Made by a program: the position numbers and the translations under genes | Source of the DNA: DATESG01 sp964480275 | GTDB lineage: Bacteria > Bacillota_I > Bacilli_A > RFN20 > CAG-826 | Assembly: GCA_964480275.1 (NCBI GenBank) | Contig: CAYZOC010000040.1 | Span: forward strand, 1-9,832 | Length of the DNA: 9,832 bases | Direction: 5' to 3' | Shown: in pieces, positions 1 to 4,596 of the stretch | How the letters are laid out: every line of letters starts with the position of its first letter | Numbering within the stretch: position 1 is the first letter of the stretch | Notes under the pieces: model-generated | Database searches by the model: none | The model's input: only the letters and a program-made list of their open reading frames with translations | Told to the model about the DNA's origin: nothing

Positions 1-38
1 ACGTCAAACAGATGCTCTCCCAGCTGAGCTAAACATCC
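1..38 (-). tRNA. tRNA-Val (anticodon GAC), 5' part only
   Basis: Read on the minus strand, the first 38 nucleotides of a tRNA are visible and the rest lies beyond the left edge of the window. They divide cleanly into a 7-nt acceptor arm (GGATGTT), TA, the D arm (GCTC, AGCTGGGA loop, GAGC), A26, the anticodon 5' stem TCTGT and the 7-nt loop TTGACGT. Anticodon positions 34-36 are therefore GAC, which reads valine GUC/GUU. The T arm and the 3' acceptor strand cannot be checked. Confidence 0.9.
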
Positions 39-48
39 AGCATGTTGT

Positions 49-77
49 ATTTTACAAAGTAATCAGCGATTAGTCAA
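49..77 (-). promoter_or_regulatory. Sigma-A-type promoter of the tRNA gene
   Basis: On the minus strand TTGACT (72-77) and TAAAAT (49-54) are separated by exactly 17 nt. The -10 box lies 10 nt upstream of the mature tRNA 5' end, so transcription should begin only a few bases before it. This is the best consensus promoter in the window. It lets the tRNA be transcribed independently of the deaminase gene just upstream, although no terminator separates the two. Confidence 0.75.
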
Positions 78-95
78 TAACTTTATTAGTAATTG

Positions 96-551
96 TTAAT
101 AATTTGTTTTATCACTTATCGCCATGTATTCTTCATAGAGTTTAAGGCAAGCTTTACGGTCTAATTCTAAGACCTTTTCACCCATTCCTTCTTCTTGCAT
201 TTGATAGAACACACTGTCACGGAAACCAATCTTTTCGGTATCATCAATATTACAGCCGTAATATACCTTGTTAATGTTTGCCCATAGAATAGCCCCCATA
301 CACATTGGGCATGGTTCACCAGTTGTATAAATATCACAACCAGTTAAATCAAAACTACCGAGTTTCTTACTAGCAGCGCGGATGGCTTGCATTTCCCCGT
401 GGCATGTTGGATCGTTATTTTTAACGACTTGATTGTGGCCGCGCGCAACGATTTTGCCATCTTTGACAATAACCGCCCCAAAAGGACCACCGTGACCTTT
501 ATGAATCCCTTTTTGGGCTTCTTTAATGGCCGATCTCATAAATTTGTTCAT
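96..551 (-). CDS. guaD: Guanine deaminase-like zinc nucleobase deaminase
   Basis: A 151-residue cytidine-deaminase-fold enzyme, expected to be cytosolic. The zinc site is complete: H51-G-E53 gives the first ligand and the proton-shuttling glutamate, and P80-C-P-M-C84 gives ligands C81 and C84. The N-terminal GGPFGAVIVKDG stretch, the NNDPTCH lead-in and the GFRDSVFY segment near residue 109 resemble Bacillus subtilis guanine deaminase (about 156 aa) more than TadA or CMP deaminases. The expected reaction is guanine to xanthine plus ammonia in purine salvage. The start is supported by AAGGAG at 561-566, nine nt upstream. The gene is the last protein gene before the tRNA on this strand. The deaminase assignment is firm; the substrate is inferred from resemblance, and a TadA-like role in tRNA editing is a weaker alternative. 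Confidence 0.88.
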   Translation of the reverse strand: MNKFMRSAIKEAQKGIHKGHGGPFGAVIVKDGKIVARGHNQVVKNNDPTCHGEMQAIRAASKKLGSFDLTGCDIYTTGEPCPMCMGAILWANINKVYYGCNIDDTEKIGFRDSVFYQMQEEGMGEKVLELDRKACLKLYEEYMAISDKTNY

Positions 552-575
552 GATTATATTCTCCTTATAAATAGT

Positions 576-604
576 ATTATAAACGACTATGGGCTTTTTT
601 TAAA
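576..604 (-). promoter_or_regulatory. Probable promoter of the deaminase gene
   Basis: On the minus strand TTTAAA (599-604) and a perfect TATAAT (576-581) are spaced by 17 nt. The -10 box is 25 nt upstream of the start codon, leaving room for the AAGGAG ribosome site. The -35 box is only a partial match. Confidence 0.5.
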
Positions 605-617
605 ATCTAATTTAGAT
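605..617. repeat. 13-bp palindrome beside the deaminase -35 box
   Basis: ATCTAA-T-TTAGAT is a perfect inverted repeat with six-base arms, touching the -35 region of the deaminase promoter. Its core resembles the centre of the palindrome at 816-837 (CTAAATTTAG), so both could be sites for related regulators. In AT-rich DNA a short palindrome can arise by chance. Confidence 0.3.
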
Positions 618-736
618 AAAAAACATTCAAGCTATTATTTAATAAATTTAACTTGTTGTCCTCTCTTCAAATTAAGCCAAAACTAGTTGAAAAGGATATT
701 CACCTAAAGTGTATTAATTGAAAAAGAAGGCATAAT
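618..736. other. Intergenic stretch with little recognisable content
   Basis: Between the divergent promoter regions I see no RNA gene, terminator or convincing ORF. A possible weak promoter on the plus strand is TTGAAA (687-692) and TATTAA (712-717), with a poor 19-nt spacer. The heptamer AGTGTAT occurs at 708-714 and again inside the next promoter at 830-836. Confidence 0.4.
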
Positions 737-838
737 ATGATAAAATACATTAGTGCAATAAAGAATTTCCTTGGATTACTTGAAATTCAAACTATTCTAG
801 AGGCACTTAACTTGATATATACTAAATTTAGTGTATAA
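737..838 (+). CDS. Possible 33-residue hydrophobic peptide (doubtful)
   Basis: A short ORF begins with ATG at 737, with GAAGG at 726-730 six nt before it, which is good ribosome-site spacing. The predicted peptide starts MIKYISAIKNFLGLL and is mostly hydrophobic, with a few Lys and Glu residues that could give an amphipathic helix. I recognise no family. Its 3' end runs through the promoter at 812-839, and its TAA (836-838) lies inside that -10 box, which argues that this may be chance reading frame. No convincing promoter precedes it. If real, it would be a small membrane-active or signalling peptide upstream of the second small ORF. Confidence 0.2.
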   Translation: MIKYISAIKNFLGLLEIQTILEALNLIYTKFSV

Positions 839-839
839 T
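812..839 (+). promoter_or_regulatory. Promoter with overlapping 22-bp palindromic operator
   Basis: TTGATA (812-817) and a perfect TATAAT (834-839) are 16 nt apart. The spacer and most of the -10 box are covered by a near-perfect palindrome at 816-837. Its perfect 12-bp core is ACTAAATTTAGT (821-832), and its outer five base pairs contain a single G:T. A dimeric repressor bound here would block RNA polymerase directly. I cannot assign a regulator family. The predicted transcription start is near 846. Confidence 0.65.
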
Positions 840-861
840 CAGGTTTGCAGTTATTTGACTG

Positions 862-875
862 CCCCGCTCCCCCCC
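862..875 (+). other. C-rich tract, possible SD-pairing region
   Basis: Twelve of 14 bases are C (CCCCGCTCCCCCCC) in otherwise AT-rich surroundings. The segment lies between two predicted hairpins, so it should be largely unpaired. CTCC (867-870) can pair with GGAG (896-899) of the ORF's own ribosome site, or CTCCCC with purine-rich ribosome sites of other mRNAs. Confidence 0.45.
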
Positions 876-909
876 TATGCAAATTATTGTAAAAAGGAGG
901 TGTTGCATA
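876..909 (+). promoter_or_regulatory. Hairpin presenting the ribosome site of the small ORF
   Basis: TATGCAA (876-882) is the exact reverse complement of TTGCATA (903-909). The 7-bp stem closes a 20-nt loop that contains the very strong site AAAGGAGGT (893-901), and its 3' arm includes the A of the start codon. The stem could gate translation while leaving the Shine-Dalgarno exposed. Confidence 0.5.
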
Positions 910-977
910 TGAAGTTTTTCAAAAGACTTGCTAAAGCCCTATCTGACCAAATTAAGGTCACAGGCATCCGCGGCTAA
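909..977 (+). CDS. 22-residue cationic amphipathic peptide
   Basis: A 22-codon ORF (MKFFKRLAKALSDQ and eight more residues) has one of the strongest ribosome sites in the window: GGAGGT at 896-901, seven nt before ATG. The peptide is basic (K2, K5, R6, K9, K16, R21 against D13), and its first 16 residues alternate hydrophobic and polar positions, consistent with an amphipathic helix. It has no signal sequence and no cysteine, and I recognise no family. The stop codon (975-977) lies in the 5' arm of the hairpin at 970-1000, so a terminating ribosome would unfold that hairpin. It could be an attenuator leader peptide, a membrane-active or toxin-like peptide, or the coding part of a dual-function RNA. 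That it is translated is likely; its role is unknown. Confidence 0.6.
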   Translation: MKFFKRLAKALSDQIKVTGIRG

Positions 978-1015
978 CTAATAAGAAATTAGTTAGGCGC
1001 CCCCACCGCCCTAAC
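970..1015 (+). promoter_or_regulatory. Mutually exclusive hairpins before the terminator (attenuator-like)
   Basis: Hairpin A pairs CTAACTAAT (974-982) with ATTAGTTAG (988-996) around AAGAA, and is extended across one G-G mismatch by GCG (970-972) with CGC (998-1000). Hairpin B pairs GTTAGGCG (992-999) with CGCCCTAAC (1007-1015), eight pairs and one bulged C, around a C-rich loop. B competes with A for 992-999 and with the terminator stem for 1007-1015. A ribosome at the stop codon at 975 would disrupt A, favour B and suppress the terminator. This three-way logic matches classic transcription attenuation but is inferred from base pairing alone. Confidence 0.5.
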
Positions 1016-1028
1016 GAGGCGTTTTTTT
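1007..1028 (+). terminator. Intrinsic terminator of the small transcript
   Basis: CGC(C)CT (1007-1012) pairs with AGGCG (1017-1021) around an AACG loop with one bulged C, followed immediately by seven T (1022-1028). The stem is short, so efficiency may depend on which upstream hairpin forms. Confidence 0.6.
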
Positions 1029-1039
1029 ATACCAATTTT

Positions 1040-1061
1040 AAGCATAACAAGTGCTTTTTTT
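1040..1061 (+). terminator. Weak second terminator-like hairpin
   Basis: AAGCA (1040-1044) pairs with TGCTT (1052-1056) around a 7-nt loop, and the T run continues to 1061. It may act as a backup for the terminator 20 nt upstream. The 11-mer TTTAAGCATAA here (1037-1047) recurs at 1118-1128 in the promoter region of the next gene. Confidence 0.3.
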
Positions 1062-1103
1062 ATTTTACACGTCAAAATCACACCTTTCTAATTACTAAAT
1101 TAT

Positions 1104-1131
1104 TTGTAAAATCTCACTTTAAGCATAAAAT
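1104..1131 (+). promoter_or_regulatory. Probable promoter of the acidic lipoprotein gene
   Basis: TTGTAA (1104-1109) and TAAAAT (1126-1131) are spaced by 16 nt and lie 19 nt before the start codon, with the ribosome site AGGAGA at 1138-1143. If used, the gene does not depend on read-through from the small transcript at 846-1028. Confidence 0.4.
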
Positions 1132-1150
1132 AAAAGTAGGAGAATTTAAT

Positions 1151-2164
1151 ATGAAAAACAAAAAAATAGCTACTATAACTGTATTTACACTTTCTTTAGT
1201 TAGTCTATCAGGCTGTGGATTTAAAGCGGCAATCGAAACGATGGCGCTGAGTGCCGCTATGAGTCTACCTTATATGATCAACTATGTAGATATCGAAACT
1301 CAAGAATTTAGTTCTTCCGATGACAATACTCCACTACCTACTTCTTCGAGTAAACGCGTGGACATCAACTTTTTGAAAAACATCATGGCGATACCTAGTT
1401 CAATCGACATGGAACAATATGGCGTCAAGGTCGACTTCGAACTTTCAGGTGATGCCCTTCTGAACTTTGTGACCATCGAAGTGGATATGGACGATCTTGG
1501 AGAAGGCATTGAAATGCCTGAAGGCCTTGAGGGACTATCACTAAGTGCTTATGCATTAATTCCTGTTGGTACAGCCGATTATGAATTTAAGGACGAACAA
1601 TACACTGATTCGCTTGATAGTTTTATCACCTACCTTGAAGAAGACGTAAAAATGATGGACGTTGTTAAAATTACTGAGCAAGCGACGGTTGAAATTGAAT
1701 TTGACATCACTGGAAAAATTGGCTCCAGCGAAAAAACCAAAACCTACTATTTCCGTATCAATAAGACAACACTTGATGACCTAGCTAGCCTTGCGGGTAC
1801 AACACTTGAAGAACTTGGTATTCCTGCCGAGCTCGTCGATATTATCGAAGATTGGCCAGAAGAGCCAACCGAGGAAGTTCTTGATTTTGTCAATGAAAAT
1901 TGGCCGACAGATGTACCTCAAAGTGTAATCGATAATTATGATGAATTACCACCAGAAATTCAAGACTTTATTGGTGATCCAGAAACCCTTTCTGAAACAT
2001 GGCCAGACCCAGAAGACGCTGAGACTTATATTGAAGAAAACTGGCCAGAATCATTTAGCGATATGGATTGGGCCGAAATCATGGGTATGATTGGAACCGG
2101 CGATGTTCCTCCTGAATCTCCAGGAGAAGAGCCCACTAACGGTGAAACAAGTTCAGAATTATAG
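1151..2164 (+). CDS. Acidic lipoprotein with Trp-Pro-rich tail, unknown function
   Basis: A 337-residue protein with a lipoprotein signal peptide: basic MKNKK, a hydrophobic core and the lipobox L-S-G-C22. It should therefore be lipid-anchored on the outer face of the membrane. Residues 23-46 are Ala/Met-rich, 52-68 are a Ser/Thr/Asp linker, and 70-205 look like a beta-rich domain with many acidic residues. Residues 228-310 form a strongly acidic segment in which W-P recurs at 235, 251, 284 and 298, mostly as (D/N/T)WP followed by acidic residues, with W307 after it. The C-terminus is a Pro/Glu/Ser-rich low-complexity tail. The start is fixed by AGGAGA seven nt upstream. It stands alone between its own promoter and terminator. 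I recognise no family; a surface-bound binding or adhesion role is only a guess. Confidence 0.85.
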   Translation: MKNKKIATITVFTLSLVSLSGCGFKAAIETMALSAAMSLPYMINYVDIETQEFSSSDDNTPLPTSSSKRVDINFLKNIMAIPSSIDMEQYGVKVDFELSGDALLNFVTIEVDMDDLGEGIEMPEGLEGLSLSAYALIPVGTADYEFKDEQYTDSLDSFITYLEEDVKMMDVVKITEQATVEIEFDITGKIGSSEKTKTYYFRINKTTLDDLASLAGTTLEELGIPAELVDIIEDWPEEPTEEVLDFVNENWPTDVPQSVIDNYDELPPEIQDFIGDPETLSETWPDPEDAETYIEENWPESFSDMDWAEIMGMIGTGDVPPESPGEEPTNGETSSEL

Positions 2165-2181
2165 AAAATCAAACTAGTATT

Positions 2182-2205
2182 AGACCCTTTGAAAAGGGTC
2201 TTTTT
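2182..2205 (+). terminator. Intrinsic terminator after the lipoprotein gene
   Basis: GACCCTT (2183-2189) pairs perfectly with AAGGGTC (2194-2200) around a TGAA loop, with an extra A-T pair outside and a run of five T (2201-2205). It lies 18 nt after the stop codon. Confidence 0.85.
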
Positions 2206-2238
2206 CTTACTTCAATCGCTTAATATTGATTTTTTTAC

Positions 2239-2244
2239 TATAAT
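2239..2244 (+). promoter_or_regulatory. -10 box for the phosphoesterase operon
   Basis: A perfect TATAAT lies 25 nt before the start codon. No good -35 hexamer is seen at the right distance, so the promoter may be weak or need an activator. Confidence 0.35.
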
Positions 2245-2269
2245 TATTATTAATAAGAGGACTTAATTC

Positions 2270-3220
2270 ATGAAAAAAATTATAACGCTTCCGTTACTAC
2301 TTGTATCCGCACTTGTTTTCACATCCTGTCAAGATGCAAATTTAGATCTATATAGTAACGATCAGCCGATAAGACTAGACCTCGCTGAGCAAAAACTTAC
2401 AATTTTACAATTAACGGACCTCCACTTAACATTTGGCAGTGACGCTAATGATCGGGCGACACTACGTCTTATTCGAACACTAGTGCGCACCGAACAACCC
2501 GACCTTATCGTTTTTACTGGTGACTTAACGATGTCCCCATCTGGTCCACGTCTTTTTCATCAACTCGTCGCGACGATGGAAGGTTTAGAAACTCCCTGGA
2601 CCTTTATATTTGGTAATCACGAAACAGATTTTAATAGCTATGAGTCATACCTTGAAAATCTTGATCAACATGAGCACCTACTTTTCAAGGTCGGACCCGA
2701 GCTAGTCGATGGTGGCTATGGTAATTTTAAAATTGAAACATATTATAATGATACTCCTTTTTATAACCTCTATCTTTTAGATAGTCACGCTGAGGCTGAA
2801 AGTCCTTTAACTTATGATTGGCTGAGTGAATCACAAGTCGACTGGTATGAACAAAAGGCCAGTCAAGATGCCACGAGTCTTATTAAATCTAGTGTGTTTA
2901 TGCATATCCCACTTCAAGAATATCAACTTTATGAAGGTGAAGGACTTGATGGGCAGAAAGGTGAAAAAGTTTCAATCCAAGGCCAAAACACTGGCCTATT
3001 TGATAAATTACTCGTTCATGGTGTAAGTCAGGCCGTGTTCGTTGGTCATGATCATCTCAATAATTATAGTTTCTATCAGCAAGGCATTCTTTTAAGCTAT
3101 GGCCAGGCTAGTGGCTATAACGGCTATGGAAACACTCCGAAAGGAGGGCGATTAATTGTTATTGATGGTGAGCTAAACCTTACAACAAAAATCTTACTTG
3201 ATGAGGATTACGACTTATGA
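2270..3220 (+). CDS. Lipid-anchored calcineurin-like metallophosphoesterase
   Basis: A 316-residue protein. MKKII, a hydrophobic core and a lipobox-like T-S-C20 predict a lipoprotein outside the membrane. The catalytic signature of the calcineurin-like phosphoesterase superfamily is complete: D50-L-H52, G84-D85, G115-N-H-E118, H212 and G259-H-D-H262, which together bind two metal ions. The GYGNTPKGGRLIVI stretch near the C-terminus recalls the Dcr2/purple-acid-phosphatase-related group. It should hydrolyse a phosphoester outside the cell; the substrate is unknown. The ribosome site AAGAGG (2255-2260) supports the start. It is the first gene of an operon: its TGA overlaps the ATG of the next gene (ATGA). 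The family assignment is firm, the physiological role is not. Confidence 0.92.
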   Translation: MKKIITLPLLLVSALVFTSCQDANLDLYSNDQPIRLDLAEQKLTILQLTDLHLTFGSDANDRATLRLIRTLVRTEQPDLIVFTGDLTMSPSGPRLFHQLVATMEGLETPWTFIFGNHETDFNSYESYLENLDQHEHLLFKVGPELVDGGYGNFKIETYYNDTPFYNLYLLDSHAEAESPLTYDWLSESQVDWYEQKASQDATSLIKSSVFMHIPLQEYQLYEGEGLDGQKGEKVSIQGQNTGLFDKLLVHGVSQAVFVGHDHLNNYSFYQQGILLSYGQASGYNGYGNTPKGGRLIVIDGELNLTTKILLDEDYDL

Positions 3221-3363
3221 AGTTTAAAAATCGCCTCTACATATTTTTAAATAGCTACTTGTTGTTTGTTTTAGTCCTCTTTTTCTTTGGTTCACTTTGG
3301 GGACTACTAGCACCGCTTGTTGCCCTAGTATATTTAGTGTTAGGTGGACTTATCCATGCTTGA
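3217..3363 (+). CDS. 48-residue membrane protein, unknown function
   Basis: The start codon overlaps the stop of the phosphoesterase gene (ATGA, 3217-3220), with TGAGG at 3202-3206 as ribosome site, so translation is probably coupled. The product has a short basic N-terminus (MKFKNR) followed by almost continuous hydrophobic sequence from residue 7 to 46, enough for one long or two short membrane segments with a turn near G25-S26 or P33. It is too short to assign to a family. Its reality rests on the four-base overlap with the upstream gene and the eight-base overlap with the downstream one. It may form a small membrane complex with the 91-residue protein or help position the phosphoesterase; this is inference. 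Confidence 0.7.
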   Translation: MKFKNRLYIFLNSYLLFVLVLFFFGSLWGLLAPLVALVYLVLGGLIHA

Positions 3364-3631
3364 CCTTCTAGTTTTATTAATGATTTATGCAACATGGATT
3401 AGTCTATTTATTATGCCAGTTGCCCTAATGATACTCAGAGTTTTTTACGTTCTAACTCACCAGTTAAATATCAAGCAAATGGTGATGATTGTATTCTTGC
3501 CATGCGGGATTGGCTTAGAAAAGTTGACCAAGGAAGGTCGGTTTAAAACGCTCTATCGCGTACTCGTCATTATCACATTTATTCTCTTATTTTTTGCTTC
3601 ACTATTTCTTCTTTATCTATATAAGAGTTAA
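3356..3631 (+). CDS. 91-residue membrane protein, unknown function
   Basis: I chose the ATG at 3356, which overlaps the stop of the 48-residue gene (ATGCTTGA) and follows AGGTGG (3342-3347) by eight nt. A GTG at 3344 lies inside that ribosome site and is unlikely to be the start. The protein has a membrane segment at about residues 3-27, a weaker hydrophobic stretch at 41-53 containing C50-G-I-G, a basic stretch at 56-68 and a C-terminal membrane segment at 68-88. I recognise no family. It is the last gene of the operon. No terminator is visible before the next promoter, so some read-through into the following gene is possible. Confidence 0.75.
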   Translation: MLDLLVLLMIYATWISLFIMPVALMILRVFYVLTHQLNIKQMVMIVFLPCGIGLEKLTKEGRFKTLYRVLVIITFILLFFASLFLLYLYKS

Positions 3632-3665
3632 GCAAGTGTTTCTCGCAAACAATAGCTAGAATATG

Positions 3666-3674
3666 TGCTAAAAT
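3666..3674 (+). promoter_or_regulatory. Extended -10 promoter of the BI-1 family gene
   Basis: TGCTAAAAT is an extended -10 element (TGn plus TAAAAT), 24 nt before the start codon. No clear -35 box is present, which is common with extended -10 promoters. Confidence 0.45.
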
Positions 3675-3698
3675 ATCTATTATTATGGAGGTTTACCT

Positions 3699-4421
3699 AT
3701 GGCACAATATATTTATCAAGACGCTGCAACAACAAAAAAACCCACATTATTAGCACAAACTTTTACGTGGGTATTAATTGGTTTATTAATTACATCCGCA
3801 ATTGGTGTTGGGCTTGCGCTATTTATTAACGCAATTTTAGCGGGTGGGACACTTGAAGCACAGAAACCAATCTTAACCAATTATTTAATCGCTGTTGGCA
3901 TCAGTGCAGTTGTTCAATTAATTCTCGTATTTTATATTCAATTTAGTGTAATCCGGCGCGGTCCAATGGGAAAAAATATTACAGTTCCCTATATTATCTA
4001 TACCGCGAATATGGGGATTCTAATTTCTGCGCTTTTAGTTATGTATTCATTTGAAGTTATGGCACTAGCACTAGCGGTTACCGTCATTCTTTTTGCAATG
4101 ATGGCCTTATTTGCCCGCCAAACAAAGGCTAATTTAAGTGGTCTAGCAATCGTTGGTGTCGCACTTCTAGTTGGTTCACTCATTTTAATGCTGATCAACA
4201 TTTTTCTTAGATCAACTCAACTTGAATGGATTCTAAGCTTCGTGTTATTTGGTGCCATCATGCTAATTACACTATTTGATATTTGGCAAGTAACAAAGGC
4301 TAGTGAAGCTGGACTTCAGTCCAAAAACCTTGCCCTTTTCTTCGCCTTTAATATTTACATCGACTTTATTTATATCCTAATTAGAGTCGCTTATTTTATT
4401 GGTCTTTCCCGTCGCAATTAA
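3699..4421 (+). CDS. Bax inhibitor-1 / YetJ-type (TMBIM) membrane protein
   Basis: A 240-residue integral membrane protein with about seven hydrophobic segments (roughly 22-46, 62-82, 97-117, 119-138, 147-169, 175-196 and 210-236) and the N-terminal pattern of bacterial BI-1 family proteins. Family members such as B. subtilis YetJ act as pH-sensitive calcium leak channels gated by a pair of aspartates. Here D194 (LFDIWQV) and D222 (NIYIDFIY) occupy the corresponding late positions, but their equivalence needs an alignment. A strong ribosome site, GGAGGT (3687-3692), lies six nt before the start. The gene has its own promoter and terminator. The family is recognised with good confidence; channel activity is inferred from relatives. 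Confidence 0.85.
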   Translation: MAQYIYQDAATTKKPTLLAQTFTWVLIGLLITSAIGVGLALFINAILAGGTLEAQKPILTNYLIAVGISAVVQLILVFYIQFSVIRRGPMGKNITVPYIIYTANMGILISALLVMYSFEVMALALAVTVILFAMMALFARQTKANLSGLAIVGVALLVGSLILMLINIFLRSTQLEWILSFVLFGAIMLITLFDIWQVTKASEAGLQSKNLALFFAFNIYIDFIYILIRVAYFIGLSRRN

Positions 4422-4442
4422 GTTTACTCATAATCGTTTTAT

Positions 4443-4467
4443 ATCCTAGTTTCGGCTAGGATTTTTT
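4443..4467 (+). terminator. Intrinsic terminator after the BI-1 family gene
   Basis: ATCCTAG (4443-4449) pairs perfectly with CTAGGAT (4456-4462). An inner T-G pair closes a TTCG loop, and further T follow to 4467. It lies 21 nt after the stop codon. Confidence 0.85.
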
Positions 4468-4525
4468 ATTTTATGATATAGATAATCGCCTATCCAGTTA
4501 CTAATAATATCGTGAAGATAAAACA

Positions 4526-4561
4526 TTGGTTGAATTTATCTTTTGTGTATTATAAATACAC
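4526..4561 (+). promoter_or_regulatory. Promoter with 17-bp perfect palindrome ahead of the ABC operon
   Basis: GTGTATT (4545-4551) and AATACAC (4555-4561) form a perfect inverted repeat around ATA, a good operator for a dimeric repressor. Possible -10 boxes, TATTAT (4548-4553) or TATAAA (4551-4556), lie inside it. Possible -35 boxes are TTGGTT (4526-4531, 16 nt from the first) and TTGAAT (4530-4535, 15 nt from the second). Binding would block transcription. No regulator gene is in the window. Confidence 0.5.
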
Positions 4562-4596
4562 CTTTTTGTAGTATCATAGTAGGCGTAGGTTTCATT

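Larger units (their letters stand above)
846..1028 (+). ncRNA. Candidate structured short transcript carrying a small ORF
   Basis: A compact transcription unit is bounded by the promoter at 812-839 and the T7 tract at 1022-1028, giving an RNA of about 180 nt. In order it contains a 5' hairpin (GCAGT 847-851 with ACTGC 858-862), a C-rich tract (862-875), a hairpin enclosing a strong ribosome site (876-909), a 22-codon ORF (909-977), a long hairpin (970-1000), a second C-rich stretch (1000-1011) and a terminator. C-rich unpaired segments that pair with Shine-Dalgarno sequences are typical of Gram-positive regulatory RNAs such as RNAIII, which also encodes a small peptide. The structure is seen in the sequence; the regulatory role is inference. 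I recognise no Rfam family. Confidence 0.5.

Noticed and set aside
387..686. 99-codon plus-strand ORF opposite the deaminase gene
   Set aside because: It is antisense to a clear deaminase with an intact zinc site, has no family resemblance, and lacks a ribosome site.
3344..3355. GTG start for the 91-residue membrane protein
   Set aside because: The GTG is part of the AGGTGG ribosome site of the ATG at 3356, which also has the better overlap with the preceding gene.
3635..3655. Possible terminator after the phosphoesterase operon (GTTT/AAAC)
   Set aside because: Only four base pairs form and no T tract follows.
4543..4596. TTG start adding 18 residues to the first ABC subunit
   Set aside because: The TTG lies at or upstream of the predicted -10 box, has no ribosome site, and the extra residues do not fit the usual N-terminus of the family.
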